A stretch of DNA of 64,000 nt from an uncultured Collinsella sp. (GTDB taxonomy: Bacteria; Actinomycetota; Coriobacteriia; Coriobacteriales; Coriobacteriaceae). A model generated the notes under the pieces. It ran no database searches, was not told the DNA's origin, and saw only the letters and a program-made list of their open reading frames with translations. Shown here piece by piece: positions 8,195 to 17,559 of this stretch. Location: NCBI GenBank assembly GCA_900542155.1, contig UQMD01000004.1, positions 1 to 64,000 on the forward strand. The letters are read 5' to 3'. A program made the position numbers and the translations under genes. Numbering within the stretch: the first letter of the stretch is position 1; every line of letters starts with the position of its first letter.

Positions 8195-8857
8195 ATGCCA
8201 CGCGAGACCAATGCCGCCAAACGCGAACGCGCCGTTGAGGTGTGCGAGCGCCTCAACCGCCGCTATGGACCGGTCGAGTGCTTTTTGGACCACGAGAATC
8301 CCTTTAGGCTGCTCATCGCGGTACTGCTCTCGGCTCAGACGACCGACGCGCAGGTCAACAAGGTGACGCCCCAACTGTTTGCCCAGTGGCCCACGCCCGA
8401 GGCCATGGCGGGGGCAAGTGTGACCGACGTGGCGGACACCATTAAGTCACTCGGCTTTTATAAGAGTAAGGCCAAGCATGCTGTGGAGGCTGCGCAGATG
8501 ATTGTTGCCGACTACGGCGGCGAGGTGCCGGCCGACATGAAGGAGCTTGTAAAGCTGCCGGGCGTGGGGCGCAAGACGGCGAACATCGTACTCAACGTTG
8601 GGTTTGGCATCGTGGAAGGCATCGCGGTGGATACGCACGTCAACCGCATCGCGCACCGCCTGATGCTGAGCCCCAAGACGCATGCCAAGGAGCCGCTCAA
8701 GACCGAGCAAGATCTGCTCAAGATTTTGCCACACGAGTATTGGGAGTCGGTCAACCACCAATGGATCACCTTTGGTCGCGAGATTTGCGATGCCCGTAAG
8801 CCCAAGTGCGACGAGTGTCCGCTGGCAGATTTGTGTCCCAGCGTACGGGTGGGCTAG
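8195..8857 (+). CDS. nth: Endonuclease III
   Basis: Bifunctional DNA glycosylase/AP lyase for oxidised pyrimidines (220 aa). Helix-hairpin-helix LPGVGRKTAN carries catalytic Lys127, and Asp146 lies in AVDTHVNR. The [4Fe-4S] ligands are Cys198, 205, 208 and 214 (C-x6-C-x2-C-x5-C). Start ATG 8195 follows CGAGGAG. The last 24 codons recur, slightly diverged, at 10409-10483 beyond the next gene, so the 3' end of nth seems to be the point where the DUF4143 ATPase segment was inserted. Confidence 0.96.
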   Translation: MPRETNAAKRERAVEVCERLNRRYGPVECFLDHENPFRLLIAVLLSAQTTDAQVNKVTPQLFAQWPTPEAMAGASVTDVADTIKSLGFYKSKAKHAVEAAQMIVADYGGEVPADMKELVKLPGVGRKTANIVLNVGFGIVEGIAVDTHVNRIAHRLMLSPKTHAKEPLKTEQDLLKILPHEYWESVNHQWITFGREICDARKPKCDECPLADLCPSVRVG

Positions 8858-8937
8858 GTTACAAGGGTGGGGCGTCACCACTTTTGCGTATCTCCGGGCG
8901 GCACAAATCGAGGCGCGGCCGGTGCCCGCGACGCTCG

Positions 8938-10095
8938 CTACGGCTCCCGAAGCAAGAACTCTTCTGCCGGCACAACCGATGCGCCCTCGGTATCGTAGCT
9001 CTCGGAGCCGTGATATACGACGGCTCGGTCCTTTGCGGGAATGCCAAGTTCGGAACCAACGGAGCGTAGGTGTCGAGCGAATGAGTCGCGATAGGTAGCG
9101 CCCGATTTGATTTCGAACGCCTGAGGGCGAGCCGGCTCTGTTAGATCGATGAGGTCGATCTCTCGTTTGCTGTCGTCGCGATAAAAGACAAGCGTTGGCT
9201 CGATACCTCTGTTGAGATACGCCTTCTGGCGTTCCGAGACAACGAGGTTTTCGAAAATTTCCCCGCTTAGGGGATGGTTCATGAGACTGTGCTCGTCGTG
9301 AATGCCAAGCAGATGGCAAAGAAGCCCCGTGTCGTAGAAGTACAGTTTTGGCGCTTTGGTAAGCCGCTTGCGCATGTTTCCGGCATAAGGTTGAAGCAGG
9401 AACACCAAATAGCTTGATTGCAGGATCGAAAGCCACGAGTTGATCGTCGCCGTGGCGACTCCCACATCGGCGGCGAGTCTTGATAGGTTGAGCAGCCCTC
9501 CCACGCAAGCCGCGCACAGTCCGATCATTTTTCTAAAGGAGCTCAGATTGCGCACGTCGAGAAGGCCGCCCGCGTCGCGTTCCACGTAGGTCATAAGGTA
9601 ATTTTGAAAGAACACATCGGTGGGGATACCTGCATCGTATATGCGTGGGTATCCCCCGCGAATCAGGTAGGTGTCAAGCGCGATTTGCGTATCGCCAAGC
9701 TCCTGGTAGGAGAGGGGTAGGAGCTTGAGCATGCCGACGCGCCCGGCAAGCGATTGCTGGATGTTGTGCATGAGCAAAAAGTTTTGCGAGCCGGACAATA
9801 CATACTGGCCGGCCCTTCCGCGCTCGTCGGAGGCGACCTGAATCATGCTGAACAGCTCCGGTGCATATTGGGCTTCGTCGATGATTAGATGATCGGGGCG
9901 CCTGCTGATAAAGCCGACGGGGTCATCGAGTGCGGCGCGACGGACTTCCGGGTTCTCGAGGTTGAGATATTCATATTCAGGAAAGACGGCCTTGATGAGA
10001 GTCGACTTGCCGCTTTGGCGTGGCCCCGTAAGCGAGACGACGGGGAACCATTCTGACATGTCGCGTAGCTTATGGGCCATGGTTCGCTCAATCAT
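8938..10095 (-). CDS. AAA+ ATPase with DUF4143 domain
   Basis: A 385-residue ATPase of the AAA_14/DUF4143 family. Walker A GPRQSGKS is at residues 24-31 and LIIDEAQ follows about 60 residues later; the C-terminal half contains the DUF4143 features KLYFYDTGLL and FYRDDSKREIDL, the latter resembling a restriction-endonuclease-like fold. Cellular role is unknown; the family is common and often strain-specific. The minus-strand start at 10095 has AAGGG at good distance, so the longer reading from 10221 is not needed. It lies opposite to its neighbours and between two copies of the nth 3' end, arguing for insertion. Confidence 0.88.
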   Translation of the reverse strand: MIERTMAHKLRDMSEWFPVVSLTGPRQSGKSTLIKAVFPEYEYLNLENPEVRRAALDDPVGFISRRPDHLIIDEAQYAPELFSMIQVASDERGRAGQYVLSGSQNFLLMHNIQQSLAGRVGMLKLLPLSYQELGDTQIALDTYLIRGGYPRIYDAGIPTDVFFQNYLMTYVERDAGGLLDVRNLSSFRKMIGLCAACVGGLLNLSRLAADVGVATATINSWLSILQSSYLVFLLQPYAGNMRKRLTKAPKLYFYDTGLLCHLLGIHDEHSLMNHPLSGEIFENLVVSERQKAYLNRGIEPTLVFYRDDSKREIDLIDLTEPARPQAFEIKSGATYRDSFARHLRSVGSELGIPAKDRAVVYHGSESYDTEGASVVPAEEFLLREP

Positions 10096-10404
10096 TTTTA
10101 ATGCCCTTCGTGTCTTGCATCGCATGCTCGCAGGCATGCTTTTGGTTCGAAAGCTTCGTGACGAGTTTGTCGGTATCTGCCGGGTTTCGTGGCAGGTCTT
10201 CGGGATTTGCCACATTGTCAAGGCAAAACAACCATAATTGCTAACTAGAAGTTACCACAACTATAAAGTAGGAATTGCCATAATTACAAAGTAGCACAGG
10301 TGGCAGCTGATAATTGATGCTGTCCGTTCAGGCTGTTTTGTGCAGAGGACGTTGGGCATGCGCGTTTTGGGTGAGCGGACCGGATGCTGATGGCAGCCGT
10401 GCAG

Positions 10405-10483
10405 TTTGCGCGACGCCCGCAAACCTAAGTGCGACGAGTGCCCGCTGGCAGACCTTTGTCCCAGCGTGCGCGTGACGGGGTAG
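10405..10483 (+). pseudogene. Second copy of the nth 3' end
   Basis: In frame it reads RDARKPKCDECPLADLCPS then VRVTG and a stop, against the Nth end CDARKPKCDECPLADLCPS then VRVG. At nucleotide level most differences are silent. No start codon or upstream nth sequence accompanies it. A hairpin gccggca/tgccggc directly after it could be the original nth terminator. The region 10096-10404 otherwise holds AT-rich sequence with repeated ccataatt and aaagtag words, probably the promoter region of the ATPase. Confidence 0.85.
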
Positions 10484-10601
10484 GGGCCGGCACGTTTTGC
10501 CGGCGTCCGAAGGCTGTGGCCAATGTTGCGCAACACATTTGGGCCGCGAAGGCTCAATATGATGGCGACAGATGCTGTTTGTTGTGAGGGGATACCCGAA
10601 T

Positions 10602-11648
10602 ATGTTTTGCACCAAGTGTGGCTCCGAGATGCCCGACGGAGCCGATTTTTGCACGAACTGCGGGGCGCGCATGGGTGTTGCTTCTCCGGCGGCCGCGCCT
10701 GCTGAGCCCGCGCCGATGCCGGCGGCAGGGATGCCTTCCGTGCAAAAGAAATCGCATAAGCGGGCGGTGATTATCGGCATATGTGTAGCGGGCGTGCTGG
10801 TTGCCGCTGGCGCTGCACTGGCACTGACCGGCGTGCTGGGTCCGCTTGGGCAGGGCAATTCATCGCGGATTACGGTACTTGGGTCCGACGAGGGTTCGGC
10901 AGAGCACAAGGACAAGGGAAGCGCCAAGGAGAAGCCTGCCGCCGACGAGGACGAGGCGGATGAGCCCGAGCAGACGGGCAGCAGCGTAAAAGTCGACCTC
11001 AACGACCAGGCAACTTATGCCGCGGCGAACCTGTTCCTGTCGAACTTTACGGAGGAACACTTCGATCGGGACTGGTATCAGACAGGTGCTTTCGATTCGA
11101 CTGACGGACTTTCTGATGACGAGAAATACAAGCTGGTCAAGTTTATCTGGTGCCATTTTATTGACAACGCGCCGTATCGAATCGAGAAAGGTGACTATGA
11201 CAACGGTAATCTCCAGCGTATAGCGACTGATGTGGTCAATAGGGAACTCAACCGCTTGACGGGTCTGACGCTTTCCGATGCCGATATGACTTATGACAGA
11301 ACGCCGGAGGGGCAGGCGATTCCTGATTCGGCCGAAGCGCATGGTGGGTACTTGTATCTGAAACAGGAATATGGCCAGGGAAATTACAACCCACCGTGTG
11401 CCATCGTTACGGGCGCGACTGACCTTGGCGACAACATCTACGAGCTCACCTATGAGGTCTACAGTGCTGGCGGCATGTTACTTCCTTCCGACATCCCCGA
11501 GAGCACCTACGGCCTGCCAAAGAACCAGTTCATCGCCGCAATTCAAGCGGACGCATCCAGGGGCCGTACTGAGACTTGCACGGTCCGCGTCGCGAAGGGT
11601 GACGGCGCCCCGACCTTCACACTGCTTAAAATGGGCGTCTATGATTAG
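10602..11648 (+). CDS. Zinc-ribbon membrane protein with large external domain
   Basis: 348 aa. Residues 1-22 form a zinc ribbon (Cys3, Cys6, Cys17, Cys20; MFCTKCGSEMPDGADFCTNC). A Pro/Ala linker leads to one transmembrane helix (about 54-78), an acidic Lys/Glu linker, and a soluble domain from about 130 that should lie outside the cell. Such zinc_ribbon_2 membrane proteins are common in Gram-positive gut bacteria, but their function is unknown. Start ATG 10602 gives the canonical MFCTKCG start and has GAGGG upstream. Confidence 0.8.
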   Translation: MFCTKCGSEMPDGADFCTNCGARMGVASPAAAPAEPAPMPAAGMPSVQKKSHKRAVIIGICVAGVLVAAGAALALTGVLGPLGQGNSSRITVLGSDEGSAEHKDKGSAKEKPAADEDEADEPEQTGSSVKVDLNDQATYAAANLFLSNFTEEHFDRDWYQTGAFDSTDGLSDDEKYKLVKFIWCHFIDNAPYRIEKGDYDNGNLQRIATDVVNRELNRLTGLTLSDADMTYDRTPEGQAIPDSAEAHGGYLYLKQEYGQGNYNPPCAIVTGATDLGDNIYELTYEVYSAGGMLLPSDIPESTYGLPKNQFIAAIQADASRGRTETCTVRVAKGDGAPTFTLLKMGVYD

Positions 11649-11672
11649 ACTCGGCGTATAGCTCACTCTGAT

Positions 11673-11705
11673 AACGCCAGGCGGCTCGTCCGTCTGGCGT
11701 TTTTT
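11673..11705 (+). terminator. Terminator of the zinc-ribbon gene
   Basis: AACGCCAGGCGG / CCGTCTGGCGTT stem with TTTTTT run. Confidence 0.9.
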
Positions 11706-11779
11706 GCGGGGCTGAGCGTACGCTTGAGCTGGAGTCCTCTCCATGCGTTACCATGGCAGGCAACGAATTTGACGAACGA

Positions 11780-11806
11780 CCCGCCGAGCTTGCCTCGGCG
11801 GGCTTT
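11780..11806 (+). terminator. Hairpin with short T-run upstream of mfd
   Basis: CCCGCCGAG / CTCGGCGGG with CTTTT, 27 bases before the mfd start. It could end a short transcript or attenuate mfd. Confidence 0.6.
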
Positions 11807-11832
11807 TGGTGTTGCGATGCCGGAGGAACAGC

Positions 11833-14800
11833 ATGCTCATTCACCGTATAGCCGCGCAGCTCTACACTGCCGAGGCGCTGCAGACCGTCGAGGCCGGGCT
11901 CGATGCCGGCGAGGATGTGACGCTGGCCGTGTCGCAGTCGGGCCGTACGCTGATGGCGGCCGCCCAGTTTGCGCGCCGTCCACGTCCCACGGTCTACATC
12001 GTGAGCGGCGAGGACGCGGCCGATCGCGCCGCGCGCAGCCTGGCCGCCTATGTGGGCCTGGCGCGCGTGTGCCGCTTTCCCGAGCGCAAGGACTACCCTT
12101 GGCGCGAGCAGGCGCCCGATGACGCCGTAGTGGCCCAGCGCTGCGAGGCGCTCGGGCGCATCGCGCGCGGGGACAACTGCATCATGGTCGCCTCGGCCCG
12201 TGCACTGCTGCGCTGCGTGCCGCCGGTCGAGAGTCGCTACTGGGAGTCCACTACTTTTGCGGTGGGCGAGGAGATTCCCTTTGACGAGGTGCCGCAGCGT
12301 CTGGTGGGCATGGGCTACACCAATGCCGGCGCCGCCGACGCGCCCGGCCTGTTCCGTGTGCACGGCGACACCGTCGAGGTGTTTCCCGCGCAGGAAAAGG
12401 CGCCCGTGCGCATTGAGTTTTTCGGCGACGAGATCGACCGCATCCGCCGCATGGTGAGTTCAACGGGCCAGACCATCGGCAACGAGGACAGCATCGAGAT
12501 CTTCCCGTGCCGCGAGTTGGCGCTCACCGACGAGGCGGTCCATAACATGCATGTGGCGCTCTATCGCGCCAGCCAGAGCGATAGCAAGCTGGCGGCGCTG
12601 CTCGAGATGGTGGATGCGCGCATCGTCACGCCCGAGCTCGACCGCTTTTTGCCGGTGATGTACGGCCAGACCGTGAGCCCGCTGTCGCATGTGATCGGCA
12701 AGGCGCTCGTGGTGCTGTCCGAGCCGCGCTCGCTGTTCGATGATTGCCTGCGCGCCTACGAGGATATCGAGGCGCGTGCCGGCGAGGCGGGGGTCGACCG
12801 TCTGGACGGCCTGTACGTGCGTGCCCAGCAACTCGACTTTGGCTCCCAGCAACGCCTGAACTATGTGAGCCTCATCCGTGCCGGCGGTGCGGTGACGGCT
12901 GAGCTCAAGATTGAGCAGCCTGCCATCGCAGGCTCGGACAACCGTTTTATGACGCGCATCCAGGAGGTCGTGGGCAAGCGCTATGCCTGCGTGTTTGCCA
13001 TCCCCGACCGCGGTGCGCGCGAGTCGATGGAGCTCACCTTTGGCGACGAGGGCGTTACCTTTGAGGAGTCGTTGACGGCCGCCCCCGAAAACGCCGGCGT
13101 TATCGGCGACCGCGTGCGCGTGGCAGCAGCGGATTCCGCCGACCGTGCCGCGCGCCAGGAGGCCCATGCTTCCATTCGCGAGCGCCGCGCCGACGCGCTC
13201 AACGCTCGCTCGCTCGAGGCGGGTGCCGCCCAGGCTGCCGCCGGTGCTGCCGTGCCCACTATCTCGCGCGGGCGCGTGACCTTTGTCGATGCCGCTCTGC
13301 CGCAGGGCGTGGTGGTGCCCGACGCCAATTTGGCAGTGTTCTCGATCGCCGACCTCAACGCCCGCATGGATGCCAACCGCGCGCGCAGCCGCCGCAAGGT
13401 TGACATTACGCAGATCACCTTCCCGTTTAAGCCGGGCGACTACGTGGTGCACGCTACCCACGGCATCGCGCTCTTTAGCGAGATCGCGCGCCAGGAAGTG
13501 GGCGGCAAGGAGCGCGACTACTTTTTGCTGGAATATGCCGACGGCGACAAACTCTACGTGCCGCTCGAGCAGGTCGACCGCATCACGCGCTATGTTGGCC
13601 CCGACGGCGACAAGCCACGCCTGACCAGGCTCAACACCGCCGACTGGACGCGTGCCACCAACAAGGCGCGCAAGAACGCCAAAAAGCTGGCGTTTGACCT
13701 GGTCGACCTGTATACGCGCCGCTCGTCGATTACCGGTATCGCCTGCCCGCCCGATACGCCCGAGCAGATCGAGATGGAGGAGAGCTTCCCCTACGACGAG
13801 ACGCGCGACCAGCTGGAGGCTATTGCCGACATTAAGGCGGACATGGAGGCGCCCAAGCCCATGGACCGCCTGCTGTGCGGCGACGTGGGTTTCGGCAAGA
13901 CCGAGGTCGCCCTGCGCGCGGCGTTTAAGTGTGTGGACTCCGGCCGCCAAGTCATGGTGCTCTGCCCCACGACCATTCTTGCCCAACAGCACTACGAGAC
14001 ATTCTTTGAGCGCTTTGCCCCGTTTGGCCTGGAGGTCGAGGTGCTCAGCCGGTTTCGCACCCCGGCGCAGCAAAAGCGCGCGCTCAAGGCGTTTGCCGAG
14101 GGCACGATTGATGTGCTCATCGGCACGCACCGTCTGCTTTCGGCCGACGTGAACCCCAAGAACCTGGGCATGGTGATCATCGACGAAGAGCAGCGCTTTG
14201 GTGTGCAGCACAAGGAGCAGCTCAAAAACCTGCGCGAGCAGATTGACGTGCTCACGCTCTCGGCAACGCCGATTCCGCGAACCATGCAGATGGCCACGAG
14301 CGGCGTGCGCGACATGAGCCTGATCACCACGCCGCCGACCGGGCGTCGTCCCGTGATCGTGCACGTGGGGGAGTACGACCCCGACGTGGTGAGCGCGGCG
14401 ATTCGCCTGGAGGTGGGCCGCGGCGGTCAGGTGTATTACGTGTCCAACCGCGTCAAGACCATCGACGACGCCGTGGCGCGCGTGCGCGACGCCGCGCCCG
14501 AGGCGCGCGTGGGCGTGGCACACGGCAAGATGAGCCCGCGCGAGGTCGAGGACGTGATGATCGAGTTCGCGACCAAAAAGATCGATGTGCTCATCGCCAC
14601 GACCATCGTGGAGAGCGGCATCGACAACGCGACCGCCAACACGCTCATCATCGAGGACTCGCAGCGCCTGGGCCTGGCGCAGCTCTACCAGCTCAAGGGC
14701 CGTGTGGGCCGCTCTGCCACGCAGGCATACGCGTACTTTATGTTCCCCGGCGAGCTGCCGCTTACCGAGGAGGCCACGGCACGTCTGACCGCGCTTTCCG

Positions 14801-15465
14801 AGTTCCAGGACCTGGGCAGCGGCATGCGCATTGCCATGCGCGATCTGGAGATCCGCGGTGCCGGTTCGCTCATGGGTGCCGAACAGCACGGTAACCTGTC
14901 GAGCGTGGGCTTCGACCTGTTTACGCAGATGCTGGGACAGGCCGTGGCCGAGGCGCGCGGCGATGACGATGCCGGCGTGGAGGCGGCGAGCGTGGGCATC
15001 AACCTGCCGGCCGACTACTTCTTGTCCGAGGAGTACATGCCGGCGGTGGACCAGCGCGTGCTCGTGTACCGCAAGCTCGCGGCGGCTGAGGACCTGGAGA
15101 GTGTCGACGAGGTGCAGGAGGAGACCGAGGCTGCGCATGGTGAGCTGCCGTTGGCGGGACTCAACCTGTTCAATCGCGCGCGCATCCGCATTCGCGGCGA
15201 GCGCCTGGGGCTCGAGAACGTCACGCTCAGTGGCGGCCGCATCACGTTTTTGGGCGTAGACGTGCCCAAGAAGGTGGCCTTTGAGCTTAAGACCCGCTAT
15301 GGCGCGGTGAACTTCCCCAAGAGCCGCAAGCTGTCGGTACCCTACAAGGCGGGCGCCGGTGCGGGCAGCGGCTTGGGCCGTGGCCTCGATGCCAACGACG
15401 GCACCGGCCCCGTGGCAGCCGCGCTCATGCTGCTGCAGCAGCTGGGTGCGAGCGACGACGAATAG
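11833..15465 (+). CDS. mfd: Transcription-repair coupling factor Mfd
   Basis: Releases RNA polymerase stalled at lesions and recruits UvrA (1210 aa, near the usual 1150). N-terminal UvrB-like homology region, then the RNA-polymerase interaction (CarD-like) domain beginning near residue 528 (FKPGDYVVHATHGIALF), helicase Walker A GDVGFGKT (683-690), DEEQ box (784-787) and the translocation motif near RGAGSLMGAEQHG. The C-terminus is the UvrA-binding D7 region. Start ATG 11833 follows GGAGG. A run of Ala-rich residues around 440-480 is a lineage-specific linker. Confidence 0.97.
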   Translation: MLIHRIAAQLYTAEALQTVEAGLDAGEDVTLAVSQSGRTLMAAAQFARRPRPTVYIVSGEDAADRAARSLAAYVGLARVCRFPERKDYPWREQAPDDAVVAQRCEALGRIARGDNCIMVASARALLRCVPPVESRYWESTTFAVGEEIPFDEVPQRLVGMGYTNAGAADAPGLFRVHGDTVEVFPAQEKAPVRIEFFGDEIDRIRRMVSSTGQTIGNEDSIEIFPCRELALTDEAVHNMHVALYRASQSDSKLAALLEMVDARIVTPELDRFLPVMYGQTVSPLSHVIGKALVVLSEPRSLFDDCLRAYEDIEARAGEAGVDRLDGLYVRAQQLDFGSQQRLNYVSLIRAGGAVTAELKIEQPAIAGSDNRFMTRIQEVVGKRYACVFAIPDRGARESMELTFGDEGVTFEESLTAAPENAGVIGDRVRVAAADSADRAARQEAHASIRERRADALNARSLEAGAAQAAAGAAVPTISRGRVTFVDAALPQGVVVPDANLAVFSIADLNARMDANRARSRRKVDITQITFPFKPGDYVVHATHGIALFSEIARQEVGGKERDYFLLEYADGDKLYVPLEQVDRITRYVGPDGDKPRLTRLNTADWTRATNKARKNAKKLAFDLVDLYTRRSSITGIACPPDTPEQIEMEESFPYDETRDQLEAIADIKADMEAPKPMDRLLCGDVGFGKTEVALRAAFKCVDSGRQVMVLCPTTILAQQHYETFFERFAPFGLEVEVLSRFRTPAQQKRALKAFAEGTIDVLIGTHRLLSADVNPKNLGMVIIDEEQRFGVQHKEQLKNLREQIDVLTLSATPIPRTMQMATSGVRDMSLITTPPTGRRPVIVHVGEYDPDVVSAAIRLEVGRGGQVYYVSNRVKTIDDAVARVRDAAPEARVGVAHGKMSPREVEDVMIEFATKKIDVLIATTIVESGIDNATANTLIIEDSQRLGLAQLYQLKGRVGRSATQAYAYFMFPGELPLTEEATARLTALSEFQDLGSGMRIAMRDLEIRGAGSLMGAEQHGNLSSVGFDLFTQMLGQAVAEARGDDDAGVEAASVGINLPADYFLSEEYMPAVDQRVLVYRKLAAAEDLESVDEVQEETEAAHGELPLAGLNLFNRARIRIRGERLGLENVTLSGGRITFLGVDVPKKVAFELKTRYGAVNFPKSRKLSVPYKAGAGAGSGLGRGLDANDGTGPVAAALMLLQQLGASDDE

Positions 15466-15476
15466 CAGGTAAGTGG

Positions 15477-15510
15477 CGTGGCGGGACAAAGGTATCTTTG
15501 CCCCGCCACG
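15477..15510 (+). terminator. Strong hairpin after mfd
   Basis: CGTGGCGGGACAAAG pairs with CTTTGCCCCGCCACG (one G-T). No T-tract, so it may act as an mRNA 3' end stabiliser rather than a terminator. Confidence 0.55.
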
Positions 15511-15547
15511 TTGCAGGTTGAAAACTTCGCCCGATCGAAAGGAAAGC

Positions 15548-16411
15548 ATGTTCGGATACATCTATAAGAAAGATGTCGCCATGATCGCGGTCGTCCTGTG
15601 CCTTTGTCTGGGCGTGGGCAGCTTCTTCGATTACCAGATCTCGAGCGCGCTGTTCAACATCGGCAGCATGTATGGTCGCTTTATCGAGGCCGCCGGCGAG
15701 CTGCCGTTCGAGCTGACGGCGAGCGTTGCGGGCGTTATGCTCGTGCGCGCGGTGCGTCCCGATTCCAGAGGGAGCAAATGGCTCGCCGTGCTCGGCGTCC
15801 TTGTCAACGTTGGCCTGGCCGGCTACGAGATCGTTTCGTCCCTGCGGGTCGGCGGCAAACTCATCGCGGCTCAGTTGGTGCTGACGTTTGCGCTGGTCAT
15901 CGTTGTCAACCTTATCGTCTATCGCCTCACGCGCACGACCGAGCCCGACGAGCTCACACGCTGGGCGTTGATGGTACTTGCCGTGTGGGTCGTTCAGGCC
16001 ATTATCCTCAACGTGATCGTCAAGCCGCTGTGGTCGCGCCCGCGCATGCGCGTGATCGAGGTGACGCAGGGGCTCGATTTTCAGCCGTGGTGGGTGATCG
16101 GTAACCCCGACAAGTGGGCCTTTATTGCCGCCGGCGTGATCAAGGACGGCTTCAAGTCGTTTGCAAGCGGGCACACCGCGCACGCGGCGATCGGCCTTAT
16201 GCTCGCCGGGCTTCCCGCGGCGACCTTTAAGGAAAAGCCGTCGCGCCGCCGCGTGGTCTTTTGGGTCGCCGCTGTGGTCGCGGCGCTTGTCGCCTTTGGC
16301 CGTATCGTGATCGGAGCGCATTTTTTGAGTGACGTGAGCTGCGGCTTTGCCCTGGTGCTGGCGCTCGAGTGTCTTGCCGCGCGCATTGCTTATCCGGGCG
16401 GCGTACAATAG
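15548..16411 (+). CDS. PAP2-family membrane phosphatase
   Basis: A six-helix membrane phosphatase of 287 aa. The acid-phosphatase signature is complete: KPLWSRPRMR (motif 1), ASGHTAH (motif 2, Ser in place of Pro-Ser is Ala-Ser) and GRIVIGAHFLSDV (motif 3 with catalytic His and Asp). Substrates in the family are phosphatidylglycerol phosphate, undecaprenyl pyrophosphate or other lipid phosphates; which one cannot be said. Start ATG 15548 has GAAAGGA upstream. Confidence 0.9.
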   Translation: MFGYIYKKDVAMIAVVLCLCLGVGSFFDYQISSALFNIGSMYGRFIEAAGELPFELTASVAGVMLVRAVRPDSRGSKWLAVLGVLVNVGLAGYEIVSSLRVGGKLIAAQLVLTFALVIVVNLIVYRLTRTTEPDELTRWALMVLAVWVVQAIILNVIVKPLWSRPRMRVIEVTQGLDFQPWWVIGNPDKWAFIAAGVIKDGFKSFASGHTAHAAIGLMLAGLPAATFKEKPSRRRVVFWVAAVVAALVAFGRIVIGAHFLSDVSCGFALVLALECLAARIAYPGGVQ

Positions 16412-16456
16412 CCCCATCTGAATCATCTGGCCGATACCCGGTAAGAGAGGATTGCC

Positions 16457-17482
16457 ATGCTCGCGTTTAACAACGATTATTCTCACGGCGCACATCCGGC
16501 AGTGCTGCAAGCGCTCGTCGACACCAATATGGAGCCGCAGCCCGGCTACGGTACCGATGCACACACCGAGCGTGCCAAGCAGCTTATCCGTGAGGCCTGC
16601 CAGGCGCCCGATGCCGACGTGTTTTTCCTGGTAGGCGGCACACAGGCCAACGCGACGGTGATCGACATGCTGCTCGCGCCCTACGAGGGCGTCGTTGCCG
16701 CCGAGACCGGCCACGTCGCCTGCCACGAGGCTGGTGCCATCGAGTTTGGCGGCCACAAGGTGCTCACCATCCCCGGCTACGAGGGCAAGATGCACGCCGA
16801 GGACCTCGAGAACTATATCCAGGTGTTCTACGAAAACGAGAGCTACGAGCACACGGTGTTCCCGGGTGCCGTGTACGTGAGCCTATCGACCGAGTACGGC
16901 ACGCTGTACTCCAAGGCCGAGCTCGCGGCAATTCATGCGGTGTGCCAGAAGCGCGAGATTCCGCTGTTTGTGGACGGTGCCCGCCTGGCCTATGCGCTGG
17001 CAGCCGACGAGTGCGACATCACCCTGCCCGAGCTGGCACAGCTGTGCGACGTGTTCTACATCGGCGGCACCAAGTGCGGCGCTCTGTGCGGCGAGGCCGT
17101 GGTGTTTTGCGGCATGCACGCTCCGGCGCATCCCATTCCGCGCATTAAGCAGCACGGTGCGTTGCTGGCCAAGGGCCGCCTGACGGGCGTGCAGTTCGAG
17201 GCGCTCTTTACCGATGGCCTATATTTTGAGATTGGCCGCCAGGCAATCGAGACGGCGCAGGCGCTTCGTCGCGTGCTGCATGAACGCGGCTACCAGTTCT
17301 TCTTGGAGACGCCCACCAACCAGCAGTTTGTGATTTTGCCCAACGAAGACATGACCCGCATTCGCGAGCATGCCTCGATCGAGTACTGGGAAAAGTACGA
17401 CGAGACCCACACCGTGGTACGTTTTTGCACCAGCTGGGCCACGACGCAGGAGGACATCGACGCGCTGGCGGCTGTCCTGTAG
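16457..17482 (+). CDS. Low-specificity threonine aldolase-like PLP enzyme
   Basis: A 341-residue fold-type I PLP enzyme of the beta-eliminating lyase/threonine aldolase family, which cleaves L-threonine or allo-threonine to glycine and acetaldehyde. The N-terminus (FNNDYSHGAHPAVLQAL) and GGTQAN (60-65) match the family; Lys206 in YIGGTKCG is the likely PLP lysine and Asp173 in FVDGARLAYA the ring-nitrogen ligand. Start ATG 16457 is preceded by GAGAGG. It is a single gene bounded by a terminator. Confidence 0.9.
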   Translation: MLAFNNDYSHGAHPAVLQALVDTNMEPQPGYGTDAHTERAKQLIREACQAPDADVFFLVGGTQANATVIDMLLAPYEGVVAAETGHVACHEAGAIEFGGHKVLTIPGYEGKMHAEDLENYIQVFYENESYEHTVFPGAVYVSLSTEYGTLYSKAELAAIHAVCQKREIPLFVDGARLAYALAADECDITLPELAQLCDVFYIGGTKCGALCGEAVVFCGMHAPAHPIPRIKQHGALLAKGRLTGVQFEALFTDGLYFEIGRQAIETAQALRRVLHERGYQFFLETPTNQQFVILPNEDMTRIREHASIEYWEKYDETHTVVRFCTSWATTQEDIDALAAVL

Positions 17483-17499
17483 CCTGATGTAATGACGAG

Positions 17500-17542
17500 A
17501 GGCCGCCTTGCGCTGGGTTTGGCGCAAGGCGGCCTTTGCTTT
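17500..17542 (+). terminator. Terminator of the threonine-aldolase-like gene
   Basis: AGGCCGCCTTGCGC / GCGCAAGGCGGCCT stem (14 bp) followed by TTGCTTTT. It ends only 18 bases before the GNAT start codon. Confidence 0.9.
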
Positions 17543-17559
17543 TGAGGGGGAGGGGTTGT

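Noticed and set aside
12460..15561. 1033-codon open frame on the minus strand
   Set aside because: It lies fully opposite mfd; high GC makes long antisense frames common, and the composition (His/Leu/Arg-rich) is not protein-like. Mfd has all its motifs.
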